A stretch of 64,000 nucleotides of DNA, taken from an uncultured Subdoligranulum sp. GTDB taxonomy: Bacteria > Bacillota > Clostridia > Oscillospirales > Ruminococcaceae. The stretch spans positions 248,001-312,000 of the forward strand of contig NZ_OZ007030.1 in NCBI RefSeq assembly GCF_963931595.1. The letters are read 5' to 3'. The translations under genes and the position numbers were made by a program. Of this stretch, positions 36,910 to 47,733 are shown in pieces. The first letter of the stretch is position 1. Each line of letters starts with the position of its first letter. The notes under the pieces were generated by a model. The model ran no database searches. It had not been told where the DNA came from and saw only the letters and a program-made list of their open reading frames with translations.

Positions 36910-38082
36910 ATGAATGGAACCAAAATGAAAGTTTCCAGTTTCCTGACCAAGTATGCGATGGTCATTGCACTGGTGATCGTCTTTGTGCTGTTCGCCTACC
37001 TCACCGGCGGACGCCTGCTCTACGCCCAGAACATGTCCAACCTGCTGCTGCAGAACGGCTACGTTCTGGTTATGGCCTGCGGCATGCTGCTCTGCATCCT
37101 CACCGGCGGTAACATCGACCTGGCCGTCGGTTCGGTGATCTGCCTGGTGGGCGGTCTGGCCGCCGTCATGATCACCAACCTGTCCATCAACCCCGTCCTC
37201 ACCATCGTGGTCTGCCTGGTGGCCGGCCTGCTGGTGGGCATCTGGCAGGGCTACTGGATCGGTTATGTGCGCATCCCGCCCTTCATCACCACCCTGGGCG
37301 GCATGTTCATCTTCCGCGGCATCGGCCGTCTGATCCTCGACAACAAGACCGTGGCAGTCCAGGACTCCACCTTCCTGAATATCTTCACCATGTACATCAA
37401 GGTCCCCGGCCTGGACGACGGTGACACCGTCTACTCCGCCCTCATCGTGGGTGTTGTGGCCGCCGTGCTGGTCCTCCTCAACACCGTGCGCACCCGCCGC
37501 GACCGCGCCAAGAACGGCTACCGCCAGAACAGTGCCGTCAGCGACTATGTCAAGTCCGGCCTCATCGCCGCCCTCATCCTCTACTACTGCTACCTGCTGA
37601 GCCAGTACAACGGCATCTCGGTCATGCTGGTCTGGGTGCTGGCTGTCTGCCTGATCTACAACTTCATCACTGCTGAAACCGCGTTCGGCCGTTACTTCTA
37701 CGCCGTGGGCGGCAACGAGAAAGCCACCAAGCTCTCCGGTATCAACACCGACAAGATCTACTTCATCGCTTACGCCAACATGGGCCTGCTGGCCGGTCTG
37801 TGCGGCCTGCTCAACGCGGCCCGCGTGGGTTCCGTCAACGGTTCCACCGGTACCTCCTTTGAGATGGACGCCATCGGTGCCTGCTTCATCGGCGGCGCTT
37901 CCGCCTACGGCGGCAGCGGCACGGTGGGCGGCGTCGTCATCGGCGCTCTGCTGCTGGGCGTTATCAACATGGGCATGTCCATCATGGGCATCGGCGACTC
38001 CTGGCAGTACGTGGTCAAGGGCGGCGTGCTTCTGGTCGCTGTCATCTTCGACGTGGTCACCAGCCGCAAGTCCGGCAAGTAA
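36910..38082 (+). CDS. gguB: Multiple-monosaccharide ABC transporter, permease (GguB-like)
   Basis: A 390-residue permease with about ten membrane spans. GGNIDLAVGS, RIPPFITTLGGMFIFRGIG and GGASAYGGSGTVGG are family hallmarks (XylH/GguB). The ATG at 36910 is spaced from GGGAG better than the upstream GTG. It follows the ATPase by 27 bp. Partner of ChvE and GguA in pentose uptake; also named mmsB. Confidence 0.92.
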   Translation: MNGTKMKVSSFLTKYAMVIALVIVFVLFAYLTGGRLLYAQNMSNLLLQNGYVLVMACGMLLCILTGGNIDLAVGSVICLVGGLAAVMITNLSINPVLTIVVCLVAGLLVGIWQGYWIGYVRIPPFITTLGGMFIFRGIGRLILDNKTVAVQDSTFLNIFTMYIKVPGLDDGDTVYSALIVGVVAAVLVLLNTVRTRRDRAKNGYRQNSAVSDYVKSGLIAALILYYCYLLSQYNGISVMLVWVLAVCLIYNFITAETAFGRYFYAVGGNEKATKLSGINTDKIYFIAYANMGLLAGLCGLLNAARVGSVNGSTGTSFEMDAIGACFIGGASAYGGSGTVGGVVIGALLLGVINMGMSIMGIGDSWQYVVKGGVLLVAVIFDVVTSRKSGK

Positions 38083-38115
38083 TCTTCACCCCGGCGGTGA
38101 CTTTTGGAGGAAACT

Positions 38116-39591
38116 ATGCTGTACATAGGAATTGACCTGGGCACCTCGGCCGTCAAGCTGCTGCTGATGGACGAGGAGGGCCACATCAAAAATACCATTT
38201 CCAAGGAGTATCCCCTGGAGTTCCCCCAGCCCGGCTGGAGCCAGCAGAACCCCGAGGACTGGAAGAAGGCGGTGCTGGGGGGCATTCCCGAACTGCTCGC
38301 CTCCTTCGACAAATCCCAGGTGGCCGGCATCGGCGCCGGCGGCCAGATGCATGGCCTGGTGGTGCTGGATGAGAACGATCAGGTGATCCGTCCGGCCATC
38401 CTGTGGAACGACGGCCGCACGGCCAGTGAGGTGGAATACCTCAACGAGGAGATCGGGCGGGAGAAGCTCTCTGCCCTCACCGCCAACATCGCCTTTGCGG
38501 GGTTCACCGCCCCCAAGATCCTGTGGATGAAGAAAAACGAGCCGGAAAACTTCGCCCGCATCCGCAAGATCATGCTTCCCAAGGACTACATCAACTACAT
38601 CCTCACGGGGGTGCACTGCACCGACTACTCCGACGCCAGCGGCATGCTGCTGCTGGACGTGGAGCACAAGTGCTGGAGTCAGGAGATGCTGAAACTCTGC
38701 GGCATCACCGAGGCCCAGATGCCCAAGCTGTTTGAAAGCTACGAGGCTGTGGGCACGCTGCGCCCCGAGATCGCCGCCCAGCTGGGCCTGCCCGAGACCG
38801 TCACGGTCTGCGCCGGCGCGGGAGATAACGCCGCGGCGGCCGTGGGCACCGGCACGGTGGGGGAGGGCGCCTGCAACATCAGCCTGGGCACCTCGGGCAC
38901 GCTGTTCATCTCCAGCGACCACTTCGGGGTGGACCCCCACAACGCGCTGCATGCCTTCGCCCATGCGGACGGGCACTACCATCTGATGGGCTGCATGCTC
39001 TCCGCTGCCTCCTGCAACAAGTGGTGGATGGACGAGATCCTGGGCACCCAGGACTACGGCGGCGCCCAGGCGGCCATCACCGACGAGATGCTGGGCCGCA
39101 ACCATGTGTATTTCCTGCCCTACCTGATGGGTGAGCGTTCGCCCATCAACGATACCAACGCCCGCAGCGTTTTCCTGGGCATGACGATGGACACCACCCG
39201 CACCGATATGACCCAGGCCGTGCTGGAAGGCGTGGCCTTCGCTATCCGGGACAGCTTCGAGGTGGCCCGTTCCCTGGGGCTGGACATTCGCCACAGCATG
39301 ATCTGCGGCGGCGGCGCCAAGAGCCCCCTGTGGAAGAAGATCATCGCCAACGTGCTCAACGTGGAGCTGGACACCCCCGCTTCGGAGCAGGGCCCCGGTA
39401 TGGGCGGCGCCATGCTGGCCATGGTGGCCTGCGGTGCCTATCCCAGCGTGCAGGCGGTCTGCGACAAGCTGGTCCAGGTGGCGGACACCGTCCGCCCCGA
39501 CCCTGCCATCGCCGCCCGCTATGAGGAGCGCTACCGGCAGTTCTCCAAGATCTACCCCACCCTCAAAGCGCTCTATCCCCAGATGCTCTAA
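38116..39591 (+). CDS. xylB: Xylulokinase (FGGY family)
   Basis: A 491-residue cytoplasmic kinase that phosphorylates D-xylulose to D-xylulose 5-phosphate. ATP-site start LYIGIDLGTSAVKLLL, the xylulokinase-specific segment GQMHGLVVLD, the catalytic Asp in GAGDNAAAAVG and FGGY signature regions are visible. GGAGG lies five bases before the ATG. The QMHG motif separates xylulokinase from glycerol and ribulokinases, so the sugar entering here is expected to be D-xylulose. It lies in the pentose operon. Confidence 0.94.
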   Translation: MLYIGIDLGTSAVKLLLMDEEGHIKNTISKEYPLEFPQPGWSQQNPEDWKKAVLGGIPELLASFDKSQVAGIGAGGQMHGLVVLDENDQVIRPAILWNDGRTASEVEYLNEEIGREKLSALTANIAFAGFTAPKILWMKKNEPENFARIRKIMLPKDYINYILTGVHCTDYSDASGMLLLDVEHKCWSQEMLKLCGITEAQMPKLFESYEAVGTLRPEIAAQLGLPETVTVCAGAGDNAAAAVGTGTVGEGACNISLGTSGTLFISSDHFGVDPHNALHAFAHADGHYHLMGCMLSAASCNKWWMDEILGTQDYGGAQAAITDEMLGRNHVYFLPYLMGERSPINDTNARSVFLGMTMDTTRTDMTQAVLEGVAFAIRDSFEVARSLGLDIRHSMICGGGAKSPLWKKIIANVLNVELDTPASEQGPGMGGAMLAMVACGAYPSVQAVCDKLVQVADTVRPDPAIAARYEERYRQFSKIYPTLKALYPQML

Positions 39592-39609
39592 CCGAAAGGA
39601 GCGGTTTGT

Positions 39610-39846
39610 ATGAAGGAACAAACCCAAATGATCCTGCGCCTGGCCGTGGGCGCCTACCTGGTGTACCTGGCTTACCAGCTCATCAGCAGTCAGATGGCCG
39701 GCGGTACCGGCATGAATGATCTGCTGGCCTACGGGGCCGGCGCCGTGCTGGCACTGGGCGGACTTGCCTTCTGCGGCTATGCCGTGTGGCGGTGGCGCCG
39801 GGAGCGCGCCGCCCAGGCGGAGGCGCTGACCAAGAAGGAACCGTGA
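39610..39846 (+). CDS. Small two-span membrane protein
   Basis: A 78-residue protein with two hydrophobic segments (about 8-28 and 38-60), a basic RWRRER stretch and a polar tail. No family recognised. It overlaps the following YczE-like gene by four bases (GTGA), so it is translated together with it. Located inside the pentose operon; its role is unknown. Confidence 0.75.
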   Translation: MKEQTQMILRLAVGAYLVYLAYQLISSQMAGGTGMNDLLAYGAGAVLALGGLAFCGYAVWRWRRERAAQAEALTKKEP

Positions 39847-40517
39847 AAGGGAAAACTTTGCGGGAACTTCTGGTGCGGGTGGTGCTGCTGCTCCTGGGGC
39901 TGTGCATCGCCCACCTGGGCGTGGCACTCTTCCTTCAGACAAACCTGGGTTCGGACCCCTTCAACGTCTTCGTGCAGGGGCTGTTCCGGACTTTCCCGCA
40001 GATTGCGGGATTTCCCATGACCCATGGTCGGGTTCATCTGATCGTGTCTTTGCTCATCATGGTGGTCCTCCTGGTGGTGGACCGCAGCTATGTGGGCATC
40101 GGCACGGTGCTCTGCATGGCGCTGGGCGGCCCGATCATCGATGTCTATACCCTGTGGCTGGCGCCCTTCCTCAACGAAGGGCTGCCCCTTCCCCTTCGGG
40201 TGGGGCTGCTGGCGGTGGGGTGCGTGATCCTGGCTTTCGGCATGACCATCGTCATCCGCTCCCAGGCGGGCACCGGCCCCAACGATCTGGTGGCCGTGGT
40301 GCTCAGCGACAAGAGCGGAAAACCGTTCGGCCCGGTGCGGATCGGGGTGGACCTGGCCTTCGTGCTCATCGGCTTCGTGCTGGGGGGCGTGGTAGGCGTG
40401 GGCACCATCATCTGCGCCTTTCTGGTGGGGCCGGCCGCGCAGCTGTTCTTTCCCCTCAGCCAGAAAATCTGTACCTTTGCATTGGAACGATTCGCGGGAC
40501 TTCCTTCCCGCACTTGA
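39843..40517 (+). CDS. YczE/YitT-family membrane protein
   Basis: A 224-residue protein with about five membrane spans. The hallmark 'LFLQTNLGSDPFNVFVQGL' after the first span and the later 'SQAGTGPNDLVAVVLSD' match the YczE-like group of integral membrane proteins, whose substrates are unknown. Starts with GTG overlapping the previous stop by four bases. Transport or regulatory partner of the sugar pathway is possible but not shown. Confidence 0.8.
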   Translation: MKGKTLRELLVRVVLLLLGLCIAHLGVALFLQTNLGSDPFNVFVQGLFRTFPQIAGFPMTHGRVHLIVSLLIMVVLLVVDRSYVGIGTVLCMALGGPIIDVYTLWLAPFLNEGLPLPLRVGLLAVGCVILAFGMTIVIRSQAGTGPNDLVAVVLSDKSGKPFGPVRIGVDLAFVLIGFVLGGVVGVGTIICAFLVGPAAQLFFPLSQKICTFALERFAGLPSRT

Positions 40518-40528
40518 GGTGATACGTT

Positions 40529-41164
40529 ATGAAAATTCAATCGGTAACGGACGCCGCCTTTGCCCCCTACGGCAAGGTGCTGGCGGGCTACGATACGGCG
40601 GCGCTGGTGCAGACCCTGCAGTCAGTGACGCCCATCCCGGAAGGTACGGACTACGTGCCCTCCCAGCCTGAACTGGAGCAGCTGCCCATCGCGGCGCAGT
40701 TCTCCGCCAACGGCTACGGCGGCATGCCGGTCCAGCTGGGCTGGTGCAACGGTCACAACACCAAGCTCAACTGCCTGGAATATCACCGGGACAGTGAGCT
40801 GAACGTCGGCGCCCAGGACTTCATCCTGCTGCTGGCCAAGGAGGACGACATCGTGGACGGCAAGCTGGACACCGCCAAGGTCCAGGCCTTCAAGGTCCCC
40901 GCCGGTGTGGTGGTGGAAGTCTACGCCACCACGCTGCACTACGCCCCCTGCTCCGCCGCCCCCGGCGCCGGATTCCAGGTGGTGGTGGTGCTGCCCCGGG
41001 GCACCAACGGCCCCAAGCCCGACATGACCCCGCTGAACGACGAGGACAAGACGCTGTGGGCCTGCAACAAGTGGCTGCTGGCCCATCCCGAATCCGCCGA
41101 AGCCGGCCAGGGCGCCGTTCAGGCCCTCACCGGTGAAAACATCGATATTGCATCCCTGCTGTAA
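40529..41164 (+). CDS. DUF4867 family protein
   Basis: A 211-residue protein of the DUF4867 family, related to cupins. The segment CLEYHRDSELNVGAQDFILLLA and the paired 'VYATTLHYAPC' suggest a metal-binding beta-barrel. This family is usually found beside FucI-like isomerases, as here (20 bp upstream of one), so it may be an accessory or epimerase/mutarotase-like enzyme of the same pathway; that is inference. Confidence 0.8.
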   Translation: MKIQSVTDAAFAPYGKVLAGYDTAALVQTLQSVTPIPEGTDYVPSQPELEQLPIAAQFSANGYGGMPVQLGWCNGHNTKLNCLEYHRDSELNVGAQDFILLLAKEDDIVDGKLDTAKVQAFKVPAGVVVEVYATTLHYAPCSAAPGAGFQVVVVLPRGTNGPKPDMTPLNDEDKTLWACNKWLLAHPESAEAGQGAVQALTGENIDIASLL

Positions 41165-41184
41165 AAATAAAGGAGGAATTCCCC

Positions 41185-42675
<1,491 letters not shown>

Positions 42676-42699
42676 TCATCGGAAAGGAAGTTTTCTGTC

Positions 42700-43359
42700 A
42701 TGAAATTCTTCATTGATACCGCCAACGTGGAGGAAATCCGCAAGGCCAACGATATGGGCGTCATTGCGGGCGTCACCACCAACCCCAGCCTCATCGCCAA
42801 GGAAGGCCGTGACTACGCCGAGACGCTGGCGGAGATCGCCACCATCGTGGACGGCCCCATCTCCGGTGAGGTGAAAGCCACCACCACCGACGCCGAGACT
42901 ATGGTGAAGGAGGGCGAGGCCATCTACGCCCTGGATCCCAAGCACATGGTGGTCAAGATCCCCATGACCGCCGAGGGCCTCAAGGCCATCAAGGCACTGT
43001 CCGCCAAGGGCATTCCCACCAACTGCACGCTGATCTTCAGCGCCAACCAGGCGCTGCTGGCGGCCCGTGCCGGCGCCACCTATGTCAGCCCCTTCCTGGG
43101 CCGTCTGGATGACATTTCCCAGCGGGGCATCGAACTCATCGAGACCATCCACGACATGTTCCTGAACTATCCCGATATCCAGACCCAGATCATCGCCGCC
43201 AGCGTGCGCAACCCCATCCACGTGACGGACTGCGCTCTGGCCGGTGCGGATATCGCCACGGTGCCCTACAAGGTCATCGACCAGATGCTCCATCATCCGC
43301 TGACCGATTCGGGCATCGAGAAGTTCAAGGAAGACTACTGCAAGGTCTTTGGTGAATGA
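42700..43359 (+). CDS. fsa: Fructose-6-phosphate aldolase / transaldolase-like (FSA)
   Basis: A 219-residue class I aldolase of the TalC/FSA family. The start [28 protein letters not shown] and the Schiff-base Lys in [12 protein letters not shown] are typical. Small members act either as fructose-6-phosphate aldolase or as transaldolase; the transketolase and epimerase neighbours favour transaldolase activity in the pentose phosphate pathway. AAGG upstream of the ATG. The next gene starts two bases after its stop. Confidence 0.9.
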   Translation: MKFFIDTANVEEIRKANDMGVIAGVTTNPSLIAKEGRDYAETLAEIATIVDGPISGEVKATTTDAETMVKEGEAIYALDPKHMVVKIPMTAEGLKAIKALSAKGIPTNCTLIFSANQALLAARAGATYVSPFLGRLDDISQRGIELIETIHDMFLNYPDIQTQIIAASVRNPIHVTDCALAGADIATVPYKVIDQMLHHPLTDSGIEKFKEDYCKVFGE

Positions 43360-43360
43360 T

Positions 43361-44212
43361 ATGACGAAAGAAGAGCGTTTGGGGCTGCAGATTGCAGCCT
43401 GCAAGGTGCGGATGGGCATCATCGAGGCCACCCACGGGGCAAAGTCCGGTCATCCGGGCGGCAGCCTGTCGGCGGCGGATCTGTTCGCCTATCTGTACAA
43501 CCAGGAGATGCGGATCGACCCCGCCAACCCGAAGTGGGAGGACCGGGACCGGTTCGTGCTCTCCAAGGGTCACACGGCGCCGGGACTGTACAGCGCGCTG
43601 GCCTACCGGGGATTTTTCCCGGTGGCCGACCTGCCCACCCTGCGTCACATCGACAGCTACCTCCAGGGTCACCCCAACATGAACACGGTGCCCGGCGTGG
43701 ATATGTCCACCGGCAGCCTGGGCCAGGGCGTTTCCTGCGCCGCAGGCATGGCCAAAGCCGCCAAGTACCTGCACAAGGACGATGTTCGCGTCTACACCTT
43801 GCTGGGCGACGGCGAGATCGAGGAGGGCGAAGTGTGGGAATCCTTCCTCTTCGCCGCCAAGTACAAGCTGGACAATTTCTGCGTCATCATCGACCTGAAC
43901 GGCCTGCAGATCGACGGCCCCACCAGCGAAGTCATGCCCACCGACCCGGTGGACGCCAAGCTGCGGGACTTCGGGTTCCGCACGGTGTCCATCAACGGCC
44001 ATGACTTTGTCCAGATGGATGATGCCTTCCAGTACTTCCACTGGCAGACCGGCGCGCCCACCGCCATCCTGATGCATACCACCAAGGGCAAGGGCGTCAG
44101 CTATATGGAAAACCAGGTGGGCTGGCACGGCAAGGCCCCCAACGATGAGGAATACAAGATCGCCATGGAGGAGCTCAAGGCCCAGCTGGCGGGACTGGAG
44201 GCACAGCTATGA
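43361..44212 (+). CDS. Transketolase, N-terminal subunit
   Basis: A 283-residue protein equal to the thiamine-diphosphate-binding half of transketolase. GHPGGSLSAAD, DRFVLSKGHTAPGLYSAL and GDGEIEEGEVWES (the ThDP/Mg motif) are visible. It must pair with the next gene to work. The ATG at 43361 immediately follows the fsa stop; the ribosome-binding site is weak, suggesting coupling. Overlaps the C-terminal subunit by four bases. Confidence 0.94.
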   Translation: MTKEERLGLQIAACKVRMGIIEATHGAKSGHPGGSLSAADLFAYLYNQEMRIDPANPKWEDRDRFVLSKGHTAPGLYSALAYRGFFPVADLPTLRHIDSYLQGHPNMNTVPGVDMSTGSLGQGVSCAAGMAKAAKYLHKDDVRVYTLLGDGEIEEGEVWESFLFAAKYKLDNFCVIIDLNGLQIDGPTSEVMPTDPVDAKLRDFGFRTVSINGHDFVQMDDAFQYFHWQTGAPTAILMHTTKGKGVSYMENQVGWHGKAPNDEEYKIAMEELKAQLAGLEAQL

Positions 44213-45147
44213 GTGAGGTCAAAAAGATAGCCACCCGGGACAGCTACGGTGCGGCGCTGGTGGAACTGGCGCAGGACCATCCCGACGTGGTGGTGCTGGA
44301 TGCCGACCTGGCCGCCGCCACCAAGACCGGCGTGTTCAAGAAGGCCTACCCCGACCGTCATTTTGACTGCGGCATTGCCGAGAGCAATATGATGGCCACC
44401 GCCGCCGGCATGGCGGCCATGGGGCTTGTGCCTTTCGCCTCCAGCTTTGCCATGTTCGCCGCGGGCCGCGCCTTCGAACAGGTGCGCAACTCCATCGGTT
44501 ACCCCCACCTGAACGTGAAGATCGGTGCCACCCACGGCGGCATCTCGGTGGGCGAGGACGGTGCCTCCCACCAGTGCTGCGAGGATTTCGCGCTTATGCG
44601 CTCCATCCCCGGCATGACGGTGCTTTGCCCTGCCGACGACGTGGAAGCCCGCGCCGCCGTCAAGGCCGCCTATGAGCACGAGGGCCCCGTCTACCTGCGG
44701 TTCGGCCGCCTGGCGGTGCCGGTATTCCATGACGAAGCCAGCTTCAAATTTGAGATTGGCAAGGGCGAGCAGCTCACCGAGGGCAACGACGTGGCGATTC
44801 TTGCCACCGGCCTGGAGGTGGGCGAAGCCCTCACTGCCGCCGAACATCTGAAAAACGAGGGCATCCAGGCCCGGGTCATCAACCTCTGCACCATCAAGCC
44901 GCTGGACGAGGAAATCGTCATCAAGGCGGCCAAGGAATGTGGTGCCGTCGTCACCTGCGAGGAGCACAGCATCCTGGGCGGCCTGGGCGAAGCGGTGGCC
45001 GCGGTGCTGGGCGAACAGTGCCCCACCAAGATGCGCCGTGTGGGCGTGAAGGATACCTTCGGCCATTCCGGCCCGGCGTGGGATCTGCTGGAACAGTTCG
45101 GCCTGCGTTCGGACGCCATCGTCGCGGCCGTGAAGGAGCTGGTCTGA
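44209..45147 (+). CDS. Transketolase, C-terminal subunit
   Basis: A 312-residue pyrimidine-binding plus C-terminal half of transketolase. DADLAAATKTGVFKKAYPDRHFDCGIAESNMM, with its conserved Glu, and the GHGGISVGEDGASHQ region are typical. Starts with ATGA overlapping the N-terminal subunit gene. Together they move two-carbon units between sugar phosphates in the pentose phosphate pathway. Confidence 0.94.
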   Translation: MSEVKKIATRDSYGAALVELAQDHPDVVVLDADLAAATKTGVFKKAYPDRHFDCGIAESNMMATAAGMAAMGLVPFASSFAMFAAGRAFEQVRNSIGYPHLNVKIGATHGGISVGEDGASHQCCEDFALMRSIPGMTVLCPADDVEARAAVKAAYEHEGPVYLRFGRLAVPVFHDEASFKFEIGKGEQLTEGNDVAILATGLEVGEALTAAEHLKNEGIQARVINLCTIKPLDEEIVIKAAKECGAVVTCEEHSILGGLGEAVAAVLGEQCPTKMRRVGVKDTFGHSGPAWDLLEQFGLRSDAIVAAVKELV

Positions 45148-45163
45148 GAGGACCGGGAAAGCC

Positions 45164-45811
45164 ATGTTTGAACTGTGTGCTTCCATCCTGGCGGCGGATT
45201 TCGCCCATCTGTCCCGGGACGTGCAGACGGCGGAGGCGGCCGGTGTGGATGCTTTCCACATCGACATCATGGACGGCCACTTTGTGCCGGCCATCTCCTT
45301 CGGCACCGGCATGGTGCGCACCATGCGCAGCCTGACCCATAAGCCGCTGGATGTTCACCTGATGGTGGACCGCCCGCTGGATTTTGTGGCGGAACTGGCG
45401 GCGCTGGGTGCGGAACGGGTATCGGTGCACGCCGAAGTGCCGGGCGGCCCCGGCGAGGCCCTGGCGGCCATCCGGGCCGCGGGTATGCAGGCGGGCCTGG
45501 TGCTCAATCCCGAGACGCCGCTGGAGACCGCAACGCCCTATCTGCCACAGATTGGCCAGCTGCTGCTCATGACGGTGCAGCCTGGGCGGGGCGGACAGCC
45601 CTACCTGCCGGGCAGCAACGCCCGAATTGCAGCGGCCAAGGCCATGCTGGCAACCGCGCCCCACCCGGTGACCATCCAGGTGGACGGCGGCATCACGGCC
45701 AGGACCCTGCCCGGTGCTTACCAGGCAGGAGCGGGCAGCGTGGTGTCGGGCAGCGCAGTGTTTGCCGGACCCATTGCCTTCAATGTAAGAGCATTGCGGT
45801 ACGCCATTTAA
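45164..45811 (+). CDS. rpe: Ribulose-phosphate 3-epimerase
   Basis: A 215-residue TIM-barrel enzyme interconverting ribulose 5-phosphate and xylulose 5-phosphate. Motifs: ASILAADFAHLSRDV, HIDIMDGHFVP, LDVHLMV, MTVQPGRGGQ (usual MTVEPGFGGQ) and VDGGIT. The Gln in MTVQPG and Arg in GRGG are slight departures from consensus. Last gene of the pentose operon, ended by a terminator. Confidence 0.92.
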   Translation: MFELCASILAADFAHLSRDVQTAEAAGVDAFHIDIMDGHFVPAISFGTGMVRTMRSLTHKPLDVHLMVDRPLDFVAELAALGAERVSVHAEVPGGPGEALAAIRAAGMQAGLVLNPETPLETATPYLPQIGQLLLMTVQPGRGGQPYLPGSNARIAAAKAMLATAPHPVTIQVDGGITARTLPGAYQAGAGSVVSGSAVFAGPIAFNVRALRYAI

Positions 45812-45834
45812 ACTTGCGTATCGCTCCCTATTCA

Positions 45835-45868
45835 AAAACGTGCCGGTCCTTTTGGGCCGGCACGTTTT
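45835..45868 (+). terminator. Terminator of the pentose operon
   Basis: AAAACGTGCCGG (45835-45846) pairs with 45857-45868, followed by GTTTTG. Confidence 0.85.
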
Positions 45869-45891
45869 GTTTTGCGGCAAAAATGTCTGCC

Positions 45892-45939
45892 TTGACTTTG
45901 GTCCGAAATCGTACTATACTCTTGGTACGAAATCGTACC
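45892..45939 (+). promoter_or_regulatory. MarR-MATE promoter with two palindromic operators
   Basis: TTGACT (45892-45897), 17 bp, TATACT (45915-45920). A perfect inverted repeat GGTACG-AAAT-CGTACC lies at 45924-45939, and a near copy (GGTCCG-AAAT-CGTACT) at 45900-45915 sits in the spacer. Both share CCGAAATCGTAC/ACGAAATCGTAC and would occlude RNA polymerase, consistent with autorepression by the MarR protein. Confidence 0.8.
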
Positions 45940-45953
45940 AAGGAGGCAGTTCC

Positions 45954-46406
45954 ATGCAAGGAAAAACCCGGGCATCGTTGAACCGGTTCAACTATCTTTT
46001 GGGGGAGACCGAGGCCCTCTACCACGAGATGGCCCACGCCCTGGGCGTATCGGACAGCGCCATGAAGATCCTGTATGCGGTGTGCGACGCGGGGGAACCC
46101 TGCCCGCTCCAGGAAGTCCGCCGCCGCAGCGGCCTGACCAAACAGACGGTGAATTCGGCGCTGCGCAAATTGGAAGGGGAGGGCATCCTCTATCTGGAAA
46201 ACACCCACCGCCGGGGCAAGCAGGTGCGGCTGACCGAAGCCGGGCGGGCACTGGCGGCGCGCACGGCGCTGCCGGTCATCGACATGGAGAACGATGTCTT
46301 CGGCGCCTGGTCGCCCGAGGATGTACAGACCTATCTGGCACTGACCGAACGGTTCCTCAACGATATGCGGCAGCGTGCCGCTGCACCGGGAGGGCCGTTG
46401 GCATGA
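45954..46406 (+). CDS. MarR-family regulator
   Basis: A 150-residue winged-helix repressor; the helix-turn-helix lies at about 50-90 (LQEVRRRSGLTKQTVNSALRKLEGEGIL) followed by a basic wing (RRGKQVRLTEAG). AAGGAGG precedes the ATG at 45954. It overlaps the MATE gene by four bases (ATGA), so it very likely represses this efflux operon and is released by an unknown ligand. Confidence 0.93.
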   Translation: MQGKTRASLNRFNYLLGETEALYHEMAHALGVSDSAMKILYAVCDAGEPCPLQEVRRRSGLTKQTVNSALRKLEGEGILYLENTHRRGKQVRLTEAGRALAARTALPVIDMENDVFGAWSPEDVQTYLALTERFLNDMRQRAAAPGGPLA

Positions 46407-47731
46407 AGATTCGTCTGTCGGAACATTTCGGCTATGGCCGGCTGCTGCGTTTTACGCTGCCCTCCATGGTGATGCTGGTATTTTCCTCCATCTACGGCGT
46501 GGTGGACGGCTTTTTCGTCTCCAACTTTGTGGGCAAAACCGCCTTCACGGCGGTGAATTTTATTCTGCCCTTCCTCATGATCCTGGGGTCGGTGGGGTTC
46601 ATGTTCGGCACCGGCGGCGGGGCGCTCATCGCCAAAACCATGGGCGAGGGGGACGACCGCCGCGCCAATGAGCTGTTCTCCCTGGTGGTGTACAGCTCGG
46701 TGGTGTGCGGTGTGGTGCTGGCAGGACTGGGCTTTCTGCTGCTGCGCCCCCTGGCGGTGGCCCTGGGCGCCGAGGGGGAGATGCTGCAGGACTGCCTTAC
46801 CTACGGCACCGTGCTGCTGCCCGCTATCCCCGTCTATGTGCTGCAGTATGAATTCCAGTGCCTTTGCGTCACGGCGGAAAAGCCCCAGCTGGGCCTGTGG
46901 GTCACGGTGGCCTCGGGGCTGACCAACATGGTGCTGGACGCCCTGCTGGTGGCGGTGCTGGGTTTCGGACTGCCGGGGGCCGCGGCGGCCACGGCGCTGA
47001 GCCAGTGCGTGGGCGGTCTGCTGCCGCTGGCCTGGTTTATCCGCTGCCGCACCGGACGCCTGCGCCTGGGTGCCGCCCGGTGGGACGGCCGGGCACTGCT
47101 CAAAACCTGCACCAACGGTTCCTCGGAACTGATGAGCAACATCTCCATGTCGCTGGTGAGCATGCTCTACAACGCCCAGCTGCTGCGCTACGCCGGGGAG
47201 GACGGCATCGCCGCCTACGGCGTGCTCATGTACGTCAGCATGATCTTCCAGGCGCTCTTTGTGGGCTACTCGGTGGGAACAGCCCCGGTGGTCAGCTACC
47301 ATTTCGGCGCCGGCAACCGCACCGAGCTGCGCAGCCTGCTGCGCAAGAGCGGCATCATTCTGGGGGGCTTCGCGGCGGTGATGTTCCTGGGAGCCCGGCT
47401 GCTGGCAGGGCCGCTGTCCCGCCTGTTTGTGGGCTACGACGCCGCTTTGCTGGCCATGACCCTGCACGCCTTCGCCATCTTCTCCTTCGCCTTTGTCTTT
47501 TCGGGATTTTCCATCTTCGGGTCTTCCTTCTTCACCGCCCTCAACAACGGCCTGGTGTCGGCCGCCATCTCCTTCCTGCGCACGCTGGTGTTTCAGGTGG
47601 TCTGCGTCCTGGTCCTGCCGCTGCTGTGGCAGGTGGACGGCATCTGGGTGTCGCTGGTGGCGGCGGAGGTCATGGCGCTCTGTGTCACGCTGACCTTTCT
47701 GCGGGCCCAACAGCGGGTGTATCACTACTGA
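46403..47731 (+). CDS. MATE-family efflux transporter
   Basis: A 442-residue, 12-span transporter. The N-terminal LPSMVMLVFSSIYGVVDGFFVS and the paired MATE repeat starting near residue 230 (SSELMSNISMSLVSMLYN) are typical. Exports cationic drugs or metabolites by sodium or proton coupling; substrate unknown. Co-translated with the upstream MarR gene. Confidence 0.92.
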   Translation: MKIRLSEHFGYGRLLRFTLPSMVMLVFSSIYGVVDGFFVSNFVGKTAFTAVNFILPFLMILGSVGFMFGTGGGALIAKTMGEGDDRRANELFSLVVYSSVVCGVVLAGLGFLLLRPLAVALGAEGEMLQDCLTYGTVLLPAIPVYVLQYEFQCLCVTAEKPQLGLWVTVASGLTNMVLDALLVAVLGFGLPGAAAATALSQCVGGLLPLAWFIRCRTGRLRLGAARWDGRALLKTCTNGSSELMSNISMSLVSMLYNAQLLRYAGEDGIAAYGVLMYVSMIFQALFVGYSVGTAPVVSYHFGAGNRTELRSLLRKSGIILGGFAAVMFLGARLLAGPLSRLFVGYDAALLAMTLHAFAIFSFAFVFSGFSIFGSSFFTALNNGLVSAAISFLRTLVFQVVCVLVLPLLWQVDGIWVSLVAAEVMALCVTLTFLRAQQRVYHY

Positions 47732-47733
47732 AA

